Origin: Asterias rubens | Lineage: Eukaryota; Echinodermata; Asteroidea; Forcipulatida; Asteriidae | Direction of reading: 5' to 3' | NCBI RefSeq assembly: GCF_902459465.1 | Contig: NC_047065.1 | Span: 4,398,309-4,462,308, forward strand | DNA length: 64,000 nt | In this document: piece after piece, positions 61,656-64,000 of the stretch | Numbering within the stretch: position 1 is the first letter of the stretch | How the letters are laid out: each line of letters starts with the position of its first letter | The notes under the pieces: model-generated | Seen by the model: only the letters and a program-made list of their open reading frames with translations | The model's database searches: none | What the model was told of the DNA's origin: nothing | Made by a program: the position numbers and the translations under genes

Positions 61656-63487
61656 CTACTTCTTCACCTTATTACGTACATATTCCATCTGCTCCTCGTT
61701 CAATGCAAAGTTGTCGATCTCCTTCTCGAGGTTCTTGGTCATCCCGAATCCTCCCATGTAGCCATTGAGGCGGGAAGCAACGTGTGATGTGATCACATCC
61801 TTTGAGCTCAAGGCAAGACTCTTTAGAAGGCCATGGTGTTGACGAAGCATGTATTTCTGGTGGTAACTAGTGAAAGGTTGAAAGACAACTTTTAATTCTT
61901 AAACTGTTGGTAAAATTTTCCAGAGAGTTGATCAAACATTAAAAAACCTGTAACTGCAAAGGTTGTGTATGGTTGCATATCAAGCTTATTGCACATGCAG
62001 ACAGGCATGACAGGAGGTACACACTGTGCAGATTATCATACTAAAGTCAAGCAAAGTGTTTCAATCATTCAATACCCTATTGAATGGTCGGGCGATACAA
62101 ATTATACATATTTACCATTTTAATTTAAAGACAGTGGACACTATTGGTAATTGTCAAAGACTAGCCTTCACAGTTGGTGTATCTCAACATATGCATAAAA
62201 TAACAAACCTGTGAAAATTTGAGCTCAATTGGTTATTGAACTTGCGAGATAATAATGAAAGAAAGAAACACCCTTGTCACACAAAGTTGTGTGCGTTTAG
62301 ATGGTTGATTTCGAGACCTCAAGTTCTAAACTTGAGGTCTCGAAATCAAATTCGTGGAAAATTACTTCTTTCTTGAAAACTATGGCACTTCAGAGGGAGC
62401 CGTTTCTCACAATGTTTTATACCACCAACCTCTCCCCATTACTCATTACCAAGTAAGGTTTTATGATAACAATTGTTTTGAGTAATTACCAATAGTGTCC
62501 ACTGCCTTTAAAGTGCAAAGTTTAAAGTTTGAAAACTAAACTCATTTCCCCCTCTAACAAATAAGATATGACAGGATATAGGCTACATGTTTTACTTCTG
62601 GCACAGCAATAATCTGTATGGCGTTCACTCACTTTCAGTGGCACTGCCTGAGAAACCACATTTGACATGTACATGTATGAGGAAACCACCTGAAAAGTTG
62701 CATGCCTGCATCCATCTGATCATGTTCTATAACACTATTGGACACTGTTTCTAAGTAAAAAAAGTGTAACTTTGTTTTTCAATTCCAGTTCAGCTCAGCC
62801 TCCCTACCATGGGAAGCACGCAGCATTCATACCTCTTGTCACTAACCCCTGGAAGGGATGTACTGAGAAACAAGGCTGACTGGCTCAGGAAATTGTTAAT
62901 ACATTAAATGTTAAGAGTGCGCGCGCTCAGTTTTTAAGATACTTGCATGTTGATCATTCCCGCATTTTTATGGCACAAACAGGTTTTTTGTTTAAAACAA
63001 AAACATTCTCTTAGACGAAAGACATGCGTGTACGCGTGGAAAGGATTGAATATAGGCGCTCATTTAAATGTGCTAGATTCTAGCACATTTTAATGAGCCA
63101 ATACCAGGGGTTATTATCGAGCAAGGCATGCTGGGAAAAAATGGCACGGCGAGATCGATCACCCCTGGGGAACGAGGTTTAGTTCAGCTGTACTTAACTG
63201 AAAAAACCCCCATAAGTTTGTTGGTCTATACTCACTCTTCTGCATTGTAGAAGGTCTCTGCTTTCTTGATTCGCGTCTGGATCTTACGAGACACCTTGGA
63301 TTGATGTTCTTCCAGTGCCTTCTCTGCCAATGCTTTCTGTTCTTCATTGTGATAGAAGATGGCGGACATGTACTGACGGCTTGTACAGGCTGTGCTGTCA
63401 TGGTTGTTCCAGAAGATTGTAAGAAGAGTGTCATAGCTTGTTTGCTGCGGGTCAAAATCTACATCTATGGTCTCCGTGTGGTCACCA
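61656..63487 (-). CDS. MsrA-like peptide methionine sulfoxide reductase, C-terminal part (two exons; upstream exons outside the window)
   Basis: Exons 63487-63236 and 61866-61656 join in phase (GA|T TAC) to give 154 residues. The first exon reads GDHTETIDVDFDPQQTSYDT, LLTIFWNNHDST, RQYMSAIFYHNEEQKALAEK, matching the MsrA core order (x-G-D-x-T-E ... F-W-x-x-H-D-x-T ... R-Q-Y-x-S-x-I). The second has AEDYHQKYMLRQHH, the MsrA E-x-Y-H-Q-x-Y motif, then a C-terminal extension (VITSHVASRLNGYMGGFG...). MsrA enzymes reduce methionine-S-sulfoxide in proteins. The catalytic GCFWG Cys should be in an unseen 5' exon. The GNDxGTQYRS block of vertebrate MSRA is shortened, so this is a divergent branch; symbol withheld. 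The intron holds a family A MITE. Confidence 0.8.
62125..62511 (-). mobile_element. Family A MITE, full copy with perfect internal hairpin
   Basis: TTAAAGACAGTGGACACTAT to TAGTGTCCACTGCCTTTAA. The internal arms ATTTCGAGACCTCAAGTT and AACTTGAGGTCTCGAAAT are perfect around a CTAA-type loop near 62326. Among the least eroded copies here. Intron of the MsrA-like gene. Confidence 0.93.
62512..63235. other. Rest of the MsrA-like intron
   Basis: Non-coding. A small inverted repeat ATTTAAATGTGCTAGA/TCTAGCACATTTTAAT lies at about 63063-63094. Confidence 0.45.
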
Positions 63488-64000
63488 CTGTGAATCAGGA
63501 GTTGAATAAATTATGCTGTTAATCTAGATTGCATTAACTACATGTATTGTTTTGAAGAATTTTTTTTAGCCTTTGGATGATAGGGGGGGGGGGGGCGCTT
63601 GAATCTCAAGAAAGTGGCCAGCAGGTCCCATTTTCATAGAATTGCTCTCACTGGACTGAAATATGTACCTAAACAATTTCTTACAATTTGCTGAACTTTA
63701 GGGAGGTTTGGAACTTACATGTAAGCATACGTATGTACATGTAGTATACAGTAAAAGTGTTTGAAAAAAAATATTGCATGACTTATGGGCCGCAAGGTTA
63801 CTGGCCAATTGCTAAAATGACTGCACTCTCGCTAGCCTTGTCCAAGGTTCTTTACGCAAGCACCGGCCCACTTGGAATGCACAAACTGCATAGATAATAA
63901 TAATAATAATAGATACTATACCGCAAAGTACATAACAGTACTTGATACCGTGGGGTCGAAGCATGGCTTTTCAAGGTATCAATGAGGTTACAACGAGTAA
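63488..64000. other. Upstream intron of the MsrA-like gene
   Basis: No further exon recognised before the window ends. Contains a G13 run at 63583-63595, a possible family C end (GGTCCCATTTTCATAGAATTGC, 63625-63646) and an (ATA)n stretch at about 63894-63912. Confidence 0.45.

Overview
This is a eukaryotic (animal) genomic window with six intron-containing protein genes set in a very dense background of short inverted-repeat transposons. The genes were rebuilt exon by exon from GT-AG boundaries and reading-phase continuity. The proteins are of ordinary bilaterian type (AFG3L2, MYLIP and GCSH are close in length and order to their human counterparts). The AT-rich introns, the tRNA-derived SINE remnants, and hairpin MITE families that I associate from memory with echinoderm genomes suggest a marine invertebrate deuterostome, most likely an echinoderm and perhaps a sea star. 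That assignment is inference; the sequence alone does not prove it.

Layout: (1) 50-2877 (+), the 3' half of a UBE2Q-type ubiquitin-conjugating enzyme; (2) 13192-7142 (-), a two-exon C2H2 zinc-finger protein of 471 aa; (3) 15626-31430 (+), AFG3L2, 16 exons and 795 aa, the mitochondrial m-AAA protease subunit; (4) 46813-40462 (-), MYLIP, 4 exons and 440 aa, a FERM-RING E3 ligase; (5) 50555-55594 (+), GCSH, 5 exons and 186 aa, the lipoyl carrier of the glycine cleavage system; (6) 63487-61656 (-), the 3' part of an MsrA-like methionine sulfoxide reductase. Orientation alternates strictly (+ - + - + -), so every neighbouring pair is either convergent or divergent. AFG3L2 and GCSH are mitochondrial matrix or inner-membrane proteins, and UBE2Q and MYLIP belong to the ubiquitin system. 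I see no sign that the genes form a functional cluster.

Repeats: the dominant one is a family of about 300-390 bp (family A) with long terminal inverted repeats starting AGGCAGTGGACAC, flanked by TTAA and carrying an internal hairpin. There are about thirteen substantial copies plus fragments, in introns and between genes. Two comparisons of filled and empty sites inside other repeats show that TTAA is the duplicated target. Family A has also been involved in gene structure: one copy runs up to an AFG3L2 splice acceptor, one fragment lies between two copies of another AFG3L2 acceptor, one has become a 560-bp head-to-head palindrome between MYLIP and GCSH, and one is part of a composite that also carries a LINE 3' end and appears to have inserted as a unit. 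At least ten further inverted-repeat families, two SINE types, LINE tails, tandem duplications and long C/G homopolymers fill most remaining space. A roughly 330-bp repeat (family O) carries a hammerhead-ribozyme-like core whose stem shows compensatory changes between two copies.
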